From contig NZ_AOIS01000003.1 of assembly GCF_000337495.1 (NCBI RefSeq), positions 78,971 to 140,692 on the forward strand: a DNA stretch of 61,722 nucleotides. Direction: 5' to 3'. The translations under genes and the position numbers were made by a program. The notes under the pieces are model-generated. The model worked only from the letters and a program-made list of their open reading frames with translations, was not told where the DNA came from and made no database searches. This stretch comes from Haloterrigena salina JCM 13891. GTDB lineage: Archaea; Halobacteriota; Halobacteria; Halobacteriales; Natrialbaceae. The number at the start of each line of letters is the position of its first letter. Position 1 is the stretch's first letter. Of this stretch, positions 1 through 7,638 are shown piece after piece.

Positions 1-1246
1 GTTCGACGGCCTCGTCGACGTCCGAGAACGGGATGACCGGCGCGATGGGGCCGAAGTGCTCGTTGCACGCGGCGGCCATGTCGTTGGTCACGTCCGAGAG
101 GACCGTCGGCGCGACGACCAGCGAGTCGTCGACACCGTCGAGGTCGACCGTCTCGCCGCCGGTTTCCAGCGTCGCGCCCTGATCGATCGTCTCCTCGACG
201 TACTCGAGCATCTCGTCGCGCTGGGACTCGTCGATGATCGGGCCGACGATCGTGTCGGGGTCGTGGGCGCTGCCGACAGGCAGCGACTCGGCGCGCTCGG
301 TTAGCTTCTCGACGTACTCGTCGTAGACGTCCTCGTGGACGAGATGGCGATTGATCGAGATACAGACCTGACCCTGATGGACGAAGGAGCCGAAGACCGC
401 GGCGTCGATAGCCGCGTCGATATCGGCGTCGTCGGTTACGATGTGAGCGTTGTTGCCGCCCAGTTCCATCGCCGCTTCGGCGAGGTTCTCGCCCGCGGCA
501 GCGGCGACCCGTCGTCCGACGGGCGTCGAGCCGGTGAATGCGACGACGTCGCTTTCGGGATGGCTCGCGACTCGGTCACCGATTTCGGAACCGCGTCCCG
601 TGACGACGTTGAGAACGCCGTCGGGGAAGCCGACTTCCTCGAAGAGCCGAGCGAAGAGGAGCCCGCCTACGACCGGCGTGTTCGTCGCGGGCTTGAGGAC
701 GACCGTATTCCCGGCGGCGATGGCCGGTGCAACTGCGCGCATGGAGAGGTTGAGTGGGAAATTCCACGGCGAGATGACCGTGACGACGCCTTTCGCCTCG
801 CGCTCGACGATGTTCTCCTTGCTGGGAATATTCGAGCGAGCGTGCTCGCCTTTCATCCGCCGGGGGAGGGTTGCGGCCTCGGCGAGTTGGTCCTCAGCGA
901 GGTGAACCGACGTCCCCGCCATTACGGCCGAGCCACCGGCCTCGGTGGTCGCTAGTTCCATGATCTCCTCGCTGCGGTGCTCGACGGTTTCGAGAAGGTC
1001 CTGAATGAGTTCCTCGCGACGGGCTGGCGGCGTCGCCTCCCACCCGGACTGTGCCTCAGCAGCGGCCTCGTAGGCGGCGTCGACGTCTTCCTCGACGGCC
1101 GCAGGGACCTGTGTGACGACCTCACGGGTAGACGGGTCCTCAACGTCGATGGTCTCCCCGCTGGCAGTGGCGGTCCACTCACCATCGATGTATAGTTTGT
1201 CCCACCCTCCGGTAATTCGGTACGGTGATTGACTTTGTTGAGCCAT
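1..1246 (-). CDS. Aldehyde dehydrogenase (partial, C-terminus outside window)
   Basis: NAD(P)-dependent aldehyde dehydrogenase superfamily protein, oxidising an aldehyde to its acid in the cytoplasm. The frame is open from an ATG at 1246 (MAQQSQSPYRITGG) to the window edge, about 415 residues of a usual 480-500, so the C-terminus lies outside. Visible family motifs are the SPWNFP segment, the FTGSTPVGR cofactor loop, the MELGGNN stretch with the general-base Glu, and the catalytic Cys in GQVCISINRH. The NEHFGP stretch near the edge is also typical. The substrate cannot be told from sequence; short-chain or aromatic semialdehydes are both possible. Divergent from the amidohydrolase at 1910, across about 660 bases. 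Confidence 0.93.
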   Translation of the reverse strand, partial: MAQQSQSPYRITGGWDKLYIDGEWTATASGETIDVEDPSTREVVTQVPAAVEEDVDAAYEAAAEAQSGWEATPPARREELIQDLLETVEHRSEEIMELATTEAGGSAVMAGTSVHLAEDQLAEAATLPRRMKGEHARSNIPSKENIVEREAKGVVTVISPWNFPLNLSMRAVAPAIAAGNTVVLKPATNTPVVGGLLFARLFEEVGFPDGVLNVVTGRGSEIGDRVASHPESDVVAFTGSTPVGRRVAAAAGENLAEAAMELGGNNAHIVTDDADIDAAIDAAVFGSFVHQGQVCISINRHLVHEDVYDEYVEKLTERAESLPVGSAHDPDTIVGPIIDESQRDEMLEYVEETIDQGATLETGGETVDLDGVDDSLVVAPTVLSDVTNDMAAACNEHFGPIAPVIPFSDVDEAVE

Positions 1247-1827
1247 ATGGGAACATTTGGCGGGAAGCTAATCAAGCTTTGGGAACCCCGATACAGACGG
1301 TACGGTGTCCAGCGCTCCGTTCAGTTCGAATCGATTTGAGGTGAGCAAACCGGCGCGTGATCAGGTGTGTTCCGCTTCATCCGGGTCGGACGAGACCGGC
1401 GGCGAGCTCGGCCAGCTACCGAACACGTCGGTCCGGAATAGCTTCAAGTAACTACGAGACGCGGTAAGCCGGCCGAATTCAGCGGAAATCCGCTCTGCAG
1501 ATCGGCTCGTATCGACGTAGCGTCCGTACACGTGAGGCGATCGGCGGTCCGAAGGGGTTGCGAGAGCGGTGAACGGTGTCTCGGACGATCGATTCGGTCC
1601 GGAGCGTGCTTTCGCAGAACTCGGGTAGGTGTCAATATAGGGAACAGACCCTCGCGCTCTCGCTTCCGCCGATCGAGTGCTATTTGATATCCTCAACTAA
1701 GTTGTGGATCAATAACGATGCACATTAAACACTGATTCGTCGCTGTTTCGCCATCGGCCGAGACGACTGCTTCGCCAAATATTACGCCCATATGGTTGTA
1801 AAGATCGTTTCCGCGAATCGCTAATCT

Positions 1828-1846
1828 GCTTTGGTCTGATCAAAGC
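1828..1846. promoter_or_regulatory. Inverted repeat, possible operator
   Basis: GCTTTG and CAAAGC arms separated by 7 bases, seen directly. It lies about 40-60 bases upstream of the TATA-like box of the amidohydrolase gene, where haloarchaeal regulators commonly bind. The cognate regulator is unknown. Confidence 0.35.
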
Positions 1847-1883
1847 ACCGGCGATCAGTGATATAACTAAACAATCACACAGG

Positions 1884-1891
1884 CAATTATA
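1884..1891 (+). promoter_or_regulatory. TATA-like box of the amidohydrolase-Rieske pair
   Basis: AATTATAT about 22-26 bases before the ATG at 1910, matching the spacing of a haloarchaeal leaderless promoter and supporting 1910 as the start rather than the internal ATG at 1937. Confidence 0.45.
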
Positions 1892-1909
1892 TCCCCAAAA
1901 CGAGAGTGT

Positions 1910-3055
1910 ATGTTACGCGGTGAGTGTGGTACGAATATGCTCAGGTCGGACGAGAGTCAACCGAGACAAGAGACGTTAGACCAGTATTACGTCATCGACG
2001 GCGACTGCCACTACATGGAGTCGTTCCACGATGTCGCCGAGTACATGGAAGAACCCTGGAAGACGAAGTTCGAGAACAGTAACTTCGATGAGAAGGGGGC
2101 GAAGCAGAACCTCAGTTCCTTCTTCCCCTTCTCGACCGGCGACCGACAGGCCCACGGGAAGATCGAACGCGAGCACTCCTCGTACCCGGACGATCCCGAG
2201 ACGCCCGAGCGCATCCGCGAGGGAATGGAGTCGATCGGCGTCGACGAGACGCTGCTGATCTCGCATCTCATCCTCGCCGGCGCGGGGACGACCGCCGACG
2301 ACGACCGTCAGAGCGCGTTCGCGAAAGCCTACGTCGAGTACATGCGAGAAGAGGTGCTCGACCCCGACGACGGGATCCACGGCCTGGCACCGATCCCGTA
2401 CGGCGATCTTGAGGCGTCGATGGAGATTCTCGATCGGATCGAGGACGAGGAGGCCTACGTCGGCGCCTGTTTCGTCACCGCCGGTGCGACGCCCCCGCTG
2501 GGCAACCGCAAGTACGATCCGCTCTACGAGCGCTGCGAGGAGTTGGACCTCCCGGCAGTGTTCCATACCGGCGGCGCCGGCCTCGACGAGTACGTCCGTG
2601 CGGGCTACCAAGAGATGATCGAGACGCACACGCTCGGGTTCCTCGAGTCGAACATGTCCCAGATCGTCAGTCTTGTCTGTCAAGGCGTGCCGGAGAAGTT
2701 CCCCGATCTGGACATCGTCTTCATGGAGTCTGGAATTACGTACCTCCCCGGCCTGATGACGCGTCTGGACGAGGAGTACCTCAAGCGCCCCGAGGAGGCG
2801 CCGCTGCTCGAGAAGAAGCCGGGCGAGTACATCACCGACTTCTACTACGGCACGCAGCCCCTGGAGATCTCCGCCGAAGCCGAGTACCTCGAGAAGTGCT
2901 TCGACATGGTCGGGACGGACAGCCTCATGTACGCCTCGGACTACCCGCACTGGGACTACGGTCGTCCGACAACGGTCGCCGATCTCCCCTTCCTCTCGGA
3001 GGGCGAGAAGAAGCAGATCCTCTCGGAGAACGCGAAGGAGATGTTCGACCTGTGA
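1910..3055 (+). CDS. Amidohydrolase-2 family metal-dependent hydrolase/decarboxylase
   Basis: A 381-residue TIM-barrel protein of the amidohydrolase-2 family, whose members hydrolyse or decarboxylate aromatic and cyclic acids with a bound metal. The N-terminal DGDCHY (residues 30-35) replaces the usual D-x-H-x-H start of the barrel, with only one His retained. FHTGG (about 217-221) supplies the mid-barrel His and YASDYPHWD (about 342-350) the late Asp. The ending ILSENAKEMFDL is typical of the family. The stop codon overlaps the GTG start of the Rieske gene (GTGA), so the two are translationally coupled and probably work on one substrate. Similar proteins take part in breakdown of aromatic compounds. 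The substrate is unknown. An alternative start at 1937 would remove nine residues. Confidence 0.85.
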   Translation: MLRGECGTNMLRSDESQPRQETLDQYYVIDGDCHYMESFHDVAEYMEEPWKTKFENSNFDEKGAKQNLSSFFPFSTGDRQAHGKIEREHSSYPDDPETPERIREGMESIGVDETLLISHLILAGAGTTADDDRQSAFAKAYVEYMREEVLDPDDGIHGLAPIPYGDLEASMEILDRIEDEEAYVGACFVTAGATPPLGNRKYDPLYERCEELDLPAVFHTGGAGLDEYVRAGYQEMIETHTLGFLESNMSQIVSLVCQGVPEKFPDLDIVFMESGITYLPGLMTRLDEEYLKRPEEAPLLEKKPGEYITDFYYGTQPLEISAEAEYLEKCFDMVGTDSLMYASDYPHWDYGRPTTVADLPFLSEGEKKQILSENAKEMFDL

Positions 3056-3435
3056 GCGACGCGGACCTGATCGAGGTGAAATCCGAGGTGGAGTTCGAAG
3101 ACGGCGACCGCGAACTCGTCGACGTCAACGGTGCGGAGGTCGGCGTCCTCCGCGTCGACGGCGAGTTCCACGCAGTCCGGAACCGGTGTCTCCACGACTG
3201 CGGACCAATCGCCGAGGGCGCCGTCGGAAAGAAGCTCGTCGGCGAGTTCGTCGAACCCGGCAAGCGCGTCGAAAAGGACTACGACGACGACGAACCGATC
3301 ATCTCCTGTCCGTGGCACGGCTGGTCGTACGACCTCGAGACGGGCGAACAGCTCGCCGACGACGACATCGTACTGCCGACCTACGACGTGGTCGTCGAGG
3401 ACGGCGTCGTCTACGTGGACGGATCGTCCTCCTGA
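3052..3435 (+). CDS. Small Rieske [2Fe-2S] ferredoxin-like protein
   Basis: A 127-residue protein with a complete Rieske cluster site: Cys46-x-His48 (RCLHDC) and Cys86-x-x-His89 (CPWHGWSYD). It is a stand-alone Rieske ferredoxin, not a dioxygenase alpha subunit, because there is no catalytic iron domain. It probably passes electrons in the cytoplasm. About 37 residues separate the two cluster halves, more than in minimal Rieske ferredoxins, and hold an acidic insert (YDDDEP) as often seen in halophiles. The start is GTG at 3052, overlapping the stop of the amidohydrolase by three bases. A longer open frame upstream runs inside the amidohydrolase and was not used. Confidence 0.9.
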   Translation: MSDADLIEVKSEVEFEDGDRELVDVNGAEVGVLRVDGEFHAVRNRCLHDCGPIAEGAVGKKLVGEFVEPGKRVEKDYDDDEPIISCPWHGWSYDLETGEQLADDDIVLPTYDVVVEDGVVYVDGSSS

Positions 3436-4182
3436 CTCCGCCGGATGGCGGCCGCTGCGAACGTCGATAGCGGCGACAACGGAGCTGTGATCGCTGTCGC
3501 CCGTCACTCACGGAACCGAATTCTTCTGAACTGTGGATCGCGGATTCGACGTATCGCCTCGAGCACCGGCTGACGTGCCGTCGTTATCGTTCCGGACTGT
3601 CGCCGCACCGATCAGCTCGAGCGATCGACTCGAGAGTCGCTTCCGTCGATCCGAACGACACCGTCGCTCGAGTGGCTCACGACGCCGCCCGCGACGACGG
3701 GACGCCGTCTCGCACGCGTCGACTGACCCGTCCTCGATTCGGACGGGATCGACGACACCAATGTTGGGTTGAGACGAACACAAACCAGATCCCCATCCCT
3801 ATAAGACGTTCATCCATGAATAGCACGCATAGATATCTATTAACCGAATTCTCCTATTCTTCGGGAGAGTATGTCGTGTCCGAAATGATCGCCCACCGAA
3901 CCGCAGTACTACTCCAAATTTACCCTCGCGCCGGTGGTTCGATACGAGTTTTCCTCTCGTGCGGCCATTATTATTCTCCTCAGGTCAGAACAGAAACGTA
4001 CAGTATTGTGTTCCGATTTGGGATGTTAATTGCGATACTGATTACAAAATATGGTTGTCTAGATAGAGAGATTACAAAATTCGATACCGGTGTCGAGAAC
4101 GATCACGACGCGCCGTTGTCCCAGCCGGCAACAGCGGACGGATCACCGGTCTCGGAGACGGGATCAAACGCCGATTGCGGGC
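3436..4182. other. Intergenic region between converging genes
   Basis: About 750 bases between the Rieske gene and the stop of the YjiH-type gene. The first half is GC-rich and the part from about 3780 to 4080 is AT-rich. A 172-residue open frame (3672-4190) has no recognisable domain and runs into the neighbouring gene, so I do not call it. Nothing else recognised. Confidence 0.55.
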
Positions 4183-5643
4183 CTAGATGAGGCCGACGGC
4201 GGCGACACCGTGGGTCAACGCGGCCGCGATCGGGACGAGCAGCGCGGTTCGGAGGATCAGGAGGACGGTAAGGTCGCGGACGCGCATGGGAACATCGTCG
4301 AACATGTCGACCATCATCGGGACCGACGCGGCGAAGAAGATCGCCTGCGCGCTCGTGACGACGACGACGAAGACCTTCGTGGTGAGGCTCGTTCCGACGG
4401 CGACCGTCGAACCGACGAAGTACTCGCCGGCGCCGGCGAGGACGGCGATCGCGGCCGTCTCGGGCTCCGGGATGCCGAGGATCGTCATCAGCGGGACGAA
4501 CGGTGTCGCGATGAGTTCGAAGAAGTCGGTGTACGCCTCGAGCAGGAGGACGGTCGTCGCGATCACCAGCACGGTGCCGAGGATCGTCGCGGTGAGCTTC
4601 GTTCCGTCGATGAACCCGTTGACCGCCGCACGGGGGATCGATTCGCCCTCGTCCGCGGTTCTGACCCCCTCGTTGAAGGCGAAGCGGACGTAGTCGACGA
4701 CGGTGCCGGTGAATTGCGGTTCCGGGTCCGGTTCCGCGATGTACTCCTCCGGGACCGTCGAGAGCGGCGGGATCCGAACGAGTATCGCGCCGACGATGAG
4801 CGTCGCGATCAGGTACAGCGCGACGACGACCGGGAAGACGTGCAGGATGTCGAGAATGGCGGCGACCGCACCGACGCTGCCGAGGTTCGCGGTCGCGAAG
4901 CAGGTACAGATCGCGAACACCTCGCGCTTGTTGTAGCCGCCGCGGTCGAAGACGTTGCGGGTGAGGTAGTAGCCGATGCTGAACGAACCGAGCCACGACG
5001 CCGCGCTGTCCAGCGCCGACCGTCCAGGGAGGTTGAACAGCGGCCGCATAATCGGCTGCGCTAACGTGCCGATGAACTCGAGGCCGCCGAGTTCGGCCAG
5101 CAAGTTGACGAAGATGGCACCGACCGGGATCACGAGCACGATCGTGATCATGAGGACGTTCCAGGAAACGCCCGAGATCGCGTCGTTGATCAACCAGCCC
5201 GGACCGACGCCCATGAACATCGCGAATCCGACGGGGACCGAGATCACGCGGAGCGCCCAGAACAGTTTCGACGTCTGCCAGTACTCGGGCTGGACGATCT
5301 CCTGCGTGCGCTCGCTCAGCGCGAGCACGCCTTGATAGTGCAACATGCCGACGGTCGTCATGATACCGCCCATGAACAGGACGAACAGAACGAACAGTTC
5401 GACCGTGAGCAGCGACGTCGCCTCGATGTACGACAGCAATATGTCGAGCGGAATCGTTGTCTGTCCCTGATACTGAACTGGGAAGAGGAAGAAGAACGCC
5501 CCGGTCGTGAACGCCAAGATGAACTTGAGCGTCGGTCGCAATCGCTTCTCGACAAGGTTCACGTCGTCGATCGACTTCTGATCGGGGCTCACTGACTCCC
5601 CTGCTACGTGATCGTCATCTTCCCAGCTCTGACTACCGAACAT
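4183..5643 (-). CDS. YjiH family membrane protein with nucleoside-recognition (Gate) domains
   Basis: An integral membrane protein of about 486 residues with ten or so hydrophobic segments. It resembles YjiH-type proteins, which carry nucleoside-recognition Gate repeats; the GAGEYFVGSTVAVGT stretch and the conserved LPGRSALDSAASWLGSFSIGYY segment fit that family. Function is not established, but a transport role is likely. I chose the ATG at 5643 (MFGSQSWEDDD) because a TATA-like box sits about 29 bases upstream, inside what would be coding sequence if the ATG at 5685 were used. The gene stands alone, with UspA following on the same strand. Confidence 0.8.
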   Translation of the reverse strand: MFGSQSWEDDDHVAGESVSPDQKSIDDVNLVEKRLRPTLKFILAFTTGAFFFLFPVQYQGQTTIPLDILLSYIEATSLLTVELFVLFVLFMGGIMTTVGMLHYQGVLALSERTQEIVQPEYWQTSKLFWALRVISVPVGFAMFMGVGPGWLINDAISGVSWNVLMITIVLVIPVGAIFVNLLAELGGLEFIGTLAQPIMRPLFNLPGRSALDSAASWLGSFSIGYYLTRNVFDRGGYNKREVFAICTCFATANLGSVGAVAAILDILHVFPVVVALYLIATLIVGAILVRIPPLSTVPEEYIAEPDPEPQFTGTVVDYVRFAFNEGVRTADEGESIPRAAVNGFIDGTKLTATILGTVLVIATTVLLLEAYTDFFELIATPFVPLMTILGIPEPETAAIAVLAGAGEYFVGSTVAVGTSLTTKVFVVVVTSAQAIFFAASVPMMVDMFDDVPMRVRDLTVLLILRTALLVPIAAALTHGVAAVGLI

Positions 5644-5667
5644 GGTTCGACAGTTAGTGCCATGGGT

Positions 5668-5676
5668 CATAAAAAC
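5668..5676 (-). promoter_or_regulatory. TATA-like box of the YjiH-type gene
   Basis: Read on the minus strand as GTTTTTATG, centred about 29 bases before the ATG at 5643. This supports a leaderless transcript and the shorter start. Confidence 0.45.
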
Positions 5677-5939
5677 ATCGATCATATGTCGCCGTTCATA
5701 CCATTATAACAATAGTAATGTATATTCTATTATCCCATAGTCTGTTGAAAATATCATGAGACGCGATCGATAGCGTCTCGAGCGACGGTGAGCTATCGAT
5801 CAGCGGCCCGCTACCGTCACCCGCGAGCGTCGTATCAGAGACAATCTACTACGGTCGGTACGATCGGAAAACGGTGGTGCGGGTTCGCTGCGGTCGGCGA
5901 CTGCGCGGTCGCGATCGGTCCCGTCCGGTCGTCTCGGGA

Positions 5940-6332
5940 CTACTCGGCCGTACTCAGCAGCACCGTTCGGTTGGACTTCAGGATCACGTCCTGCGTGACG
6001 CTTCCGAACAGCGCCTTCCCAGTCGGGGACCGCTTCCGGCCGGCCAGACTGATCACGTCGGCATCGAGCTCCGCAGCCTGATCCAAAATGTTCCGAACGG
6101 CGTTGCCGCTCGACTGCGCGACCTCGACGGTAAAGCCCGCCTCCTCGAGTCGCTCGATCGCTTCCGAGACCGATTTCAAGTTCTCGGCGTCGGCGTTCTC
6201 GTCGTCGGCCCGGAAAACGTGATAGAGCACGATACGCACCTGCTCCGTCTCCAGTGGGAGCTCGGTTACCGATTTGACCTGTTCGTTCGCCCGTTCGACG
6301 TCCGTGTCAATGCAAAGTAGGATCGTTTTCAT
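5940..6332 (-). CDS. Universal stress protein (UspA family)
   Basis: A 130-residue UspA-fold protein. The N-terminal strand MKTILLCIDTD and the C-terminal ATP-binding-type loop GRKRSPTGKALFGSVTQ (G-x2-G-x9-G-S/T pattern, slightly varied) identify the family. It is a cytoplasmic nucleotide-binding stress protein. The ATG at 6332 is preferred over 6341 (MIPMK) because the family starts with the first beta strand. It follows the YjiH-type gene on the same strand order but lies 5' of it with about 300 bases between, so co-regulation is possible but not shown. A partner for a nearby carrier is one common arrangement in haloarchaea. Confidence 0.88.
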   Translation of the reverse strand: MKTILLCIDTDVERANEQVKSVTELPLETEQVRIVLYHVFRADDENADAENLKSVSEAIERLEEAGFTVEVAQSSGNAVRNILDQAAELDADVISLAGRKRSPTGKALFGSVTQDVILKSNRTVLLSTAE

Positions 6333-6527
6333 GGGAATCACCCCCGAGCGGTCGGCGGCGGAACCGATCGTCCGCTACCGTCGATCACTCGGATTGTCGT
6401 GTAGCCGTTACATCAGTTTACGGCATTATAGTATTTGTCATCACGTGCCATAATGGCAGCGCAGACCGACCCGCCAGATGATAGATCGATCGCGTGATTT
6501 TCATGCGACTTCGTCTCACGAGTGTGT

Positions 6528-6839
6528 ATGCCGGCCACGATAGATGATACCGACGGCCTCGAGTCCCTCGTCGCGGAGCTGCTGGTTCGCGACTCGGACA
6601 GACACGTCGTCGTCCTCCGGGACGAGACGAACGACATCGCGGTCTACGAGGCGCCGCCGACACCGGTCGAGCGCGACGGCGACGTGCTCGTCGACGACGA
6701 GGGCGAGCGCTGGGTGCTCACCCACGACGCGCTCGAATGCGAGAGCGACGGGCGTAGACTGTCCCGCGTCTCAGGGCGCCATGGGCTGTTCTTCGCGTTC
6801 CGGTCGCAGTACGAGACGGTCGAAATCGGACCGAACTAG
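6528..6839 (+). CDS. Hypothetical acidic haloarchaeal protein
   Basis: A 103-residue acidic protein (MPATIDDTDGLESLV start) with codon use and composition of a genuine haloarchaeal gene. No catalytic motif or membrane segment is seen. The sequence alternates short predicted strands (HVVVLRDE, IAVYEAP, VLVDDEGERWVL), suggesting a small beta-rich domain. ATG 6528 is preferred to the GTG at 6522. Its stop overlaps the stop of the convergent thioesterase by four bases. Function unknown. Confidence 0.65.
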   Translation: MPATIDDTDGLESLVAELLVRDSDRHVVVLRDETNDIAVYEAPPTPVERDGDVLVDDEGERWVLTHDALECESDGRRLSRVSGRHGLFFAFRSQYETVEIGPN

Positions 6840-7234
6840 ATGCCCGTTTCCAGCGCGTCGCGCAGGTCGTCGGGAACCGGGACGCCGCTGTCGCCGTCAA
6901 CGGGAACACAGACGCGGAACTCGGTGCCGCTGAAGACGACCTCGCCGTCGTGGGTCGCCCGGTAGTCGAACTGCACGCTCGACTCCCCGACCTCGGGTGT
7001 CAGTTCGATCTCGACCTCGTCGCCGCCGGCGACCTGTCCCTCGAAGTCGAAGTCCATCGAGACGAGGGGCAGTCCGACGCCGTGTTCCTCGGTCAGCTCC
7101 CAGAACGGCCACCCGATCTCTTCCATGAACATGTCCGAGGTCTCGTGGATCGCGTCGATCATCCGCGGATAGTGAGCGATGCCGAACGGGTCCGTATCCG
7201 AGAATCGGACGGTCCAGCTACGTGTGAATCCCAT
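6836..7234 (-). CDS. Acyl-CoA thioesterase, 4-hydroxybenzoyl-CoA thioesterase type
   Basis: A 132-residue hotdog-fold protein. RFSDTDPFGIAHYPRMIDAIHE near the N-terminus is the family signature, with the Asp of the DxFGxxHY motif expected to be catalytic. It hydrolyses an acyl- or aroyl-CoA thioester in the cytoplasm. Length is normal for the family. A TATA-like box sits about 31 bases upstream of the ATG, so the transcript is probably leaderless. Substrate unknown. Confidence 0.87.
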   Translation of the reverse strand: MGFTRSWTVRFSDTDPFGIAHYPRMIDAIHETSDMFMEEIGWPFWELTEEHGVGLPLVSMDFDFEGQVAGGDEVEIELTPEVGESSVQFDYRATHDGEVVFSGTEFRVCVPVDGDSGVPVPDDLRDALETGI

Positions 7235-7260
7235 GATGTCCCGAGCGTGTGCGCCGGGAA

Positions 7261-7269
7261 ATATAAAAG
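7261..7269 (-). promoter_or_regulatory. TATA-like box of the thioesterase gene
   Basis: CTTTTATAT on the minus strand, about 31 bases before the ATG at 7234; haloarchaeal leaderless promoter spacing. Confidence 0.5.
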
Positions 7270-7638
7270 TACTGTCGAACGCCGCACCGGCTGGTCGCTC
7301 GTCCCTCGTTCGATAGCAGCGAACGATAGTACCATATTATTCATGTGATTTTGCTATCTTCCCATACGAAGTAATCGAAGAACGAGATACTATCCCCGAG
7401 AAAACATTCATGGAGGTAGCGCTCAAAGAGAGGATGATAAATGGACATCGATATGTGGGTCGAGAAACCCCCGATGAGAGGGTCCAGCGGCGTGTCCGCG
7501 ACCGAAACCACCGACAGTACCTGCGGTGCCTTCGAACCGACCGTTACGAATCGCTCTCGGCGTGACGGCCCGATCCCTACTCCGGCGTACGATCGCGTCG
7601 AAAATTCCGACAGTTCCCTCGCGTGTGCCTGACGATTT
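7270..7638. other. Intergenic region
   Basis: Divergent spacer between the thioesterase and the large FAD/Fe-S gene. Short open frames on both strands have no recognisable domain. No operator or repeat stood out. Confidence 0.5.

Larger units (their letters stand above)
1247..1909. other. Divergent intergenic region
   Basis: No convincing gene is seen. It separates the leftward aldehyde dehydrogenase from the rightward amidohydrolase. Open frames here have arginine- and serine-rich composition typical of shadow frames. Its right end becomes AT-rich and holds an inverted repeat (1828-1846) and a TATA-like box (about 1884-1891). Confidence 0.6.

Noticed and set aside
3672-4190. 172-codon frame between the Rieske and YjiH-type genes
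   Set aside because: No domain, mixed composition and overlap with the neighbouring stop.
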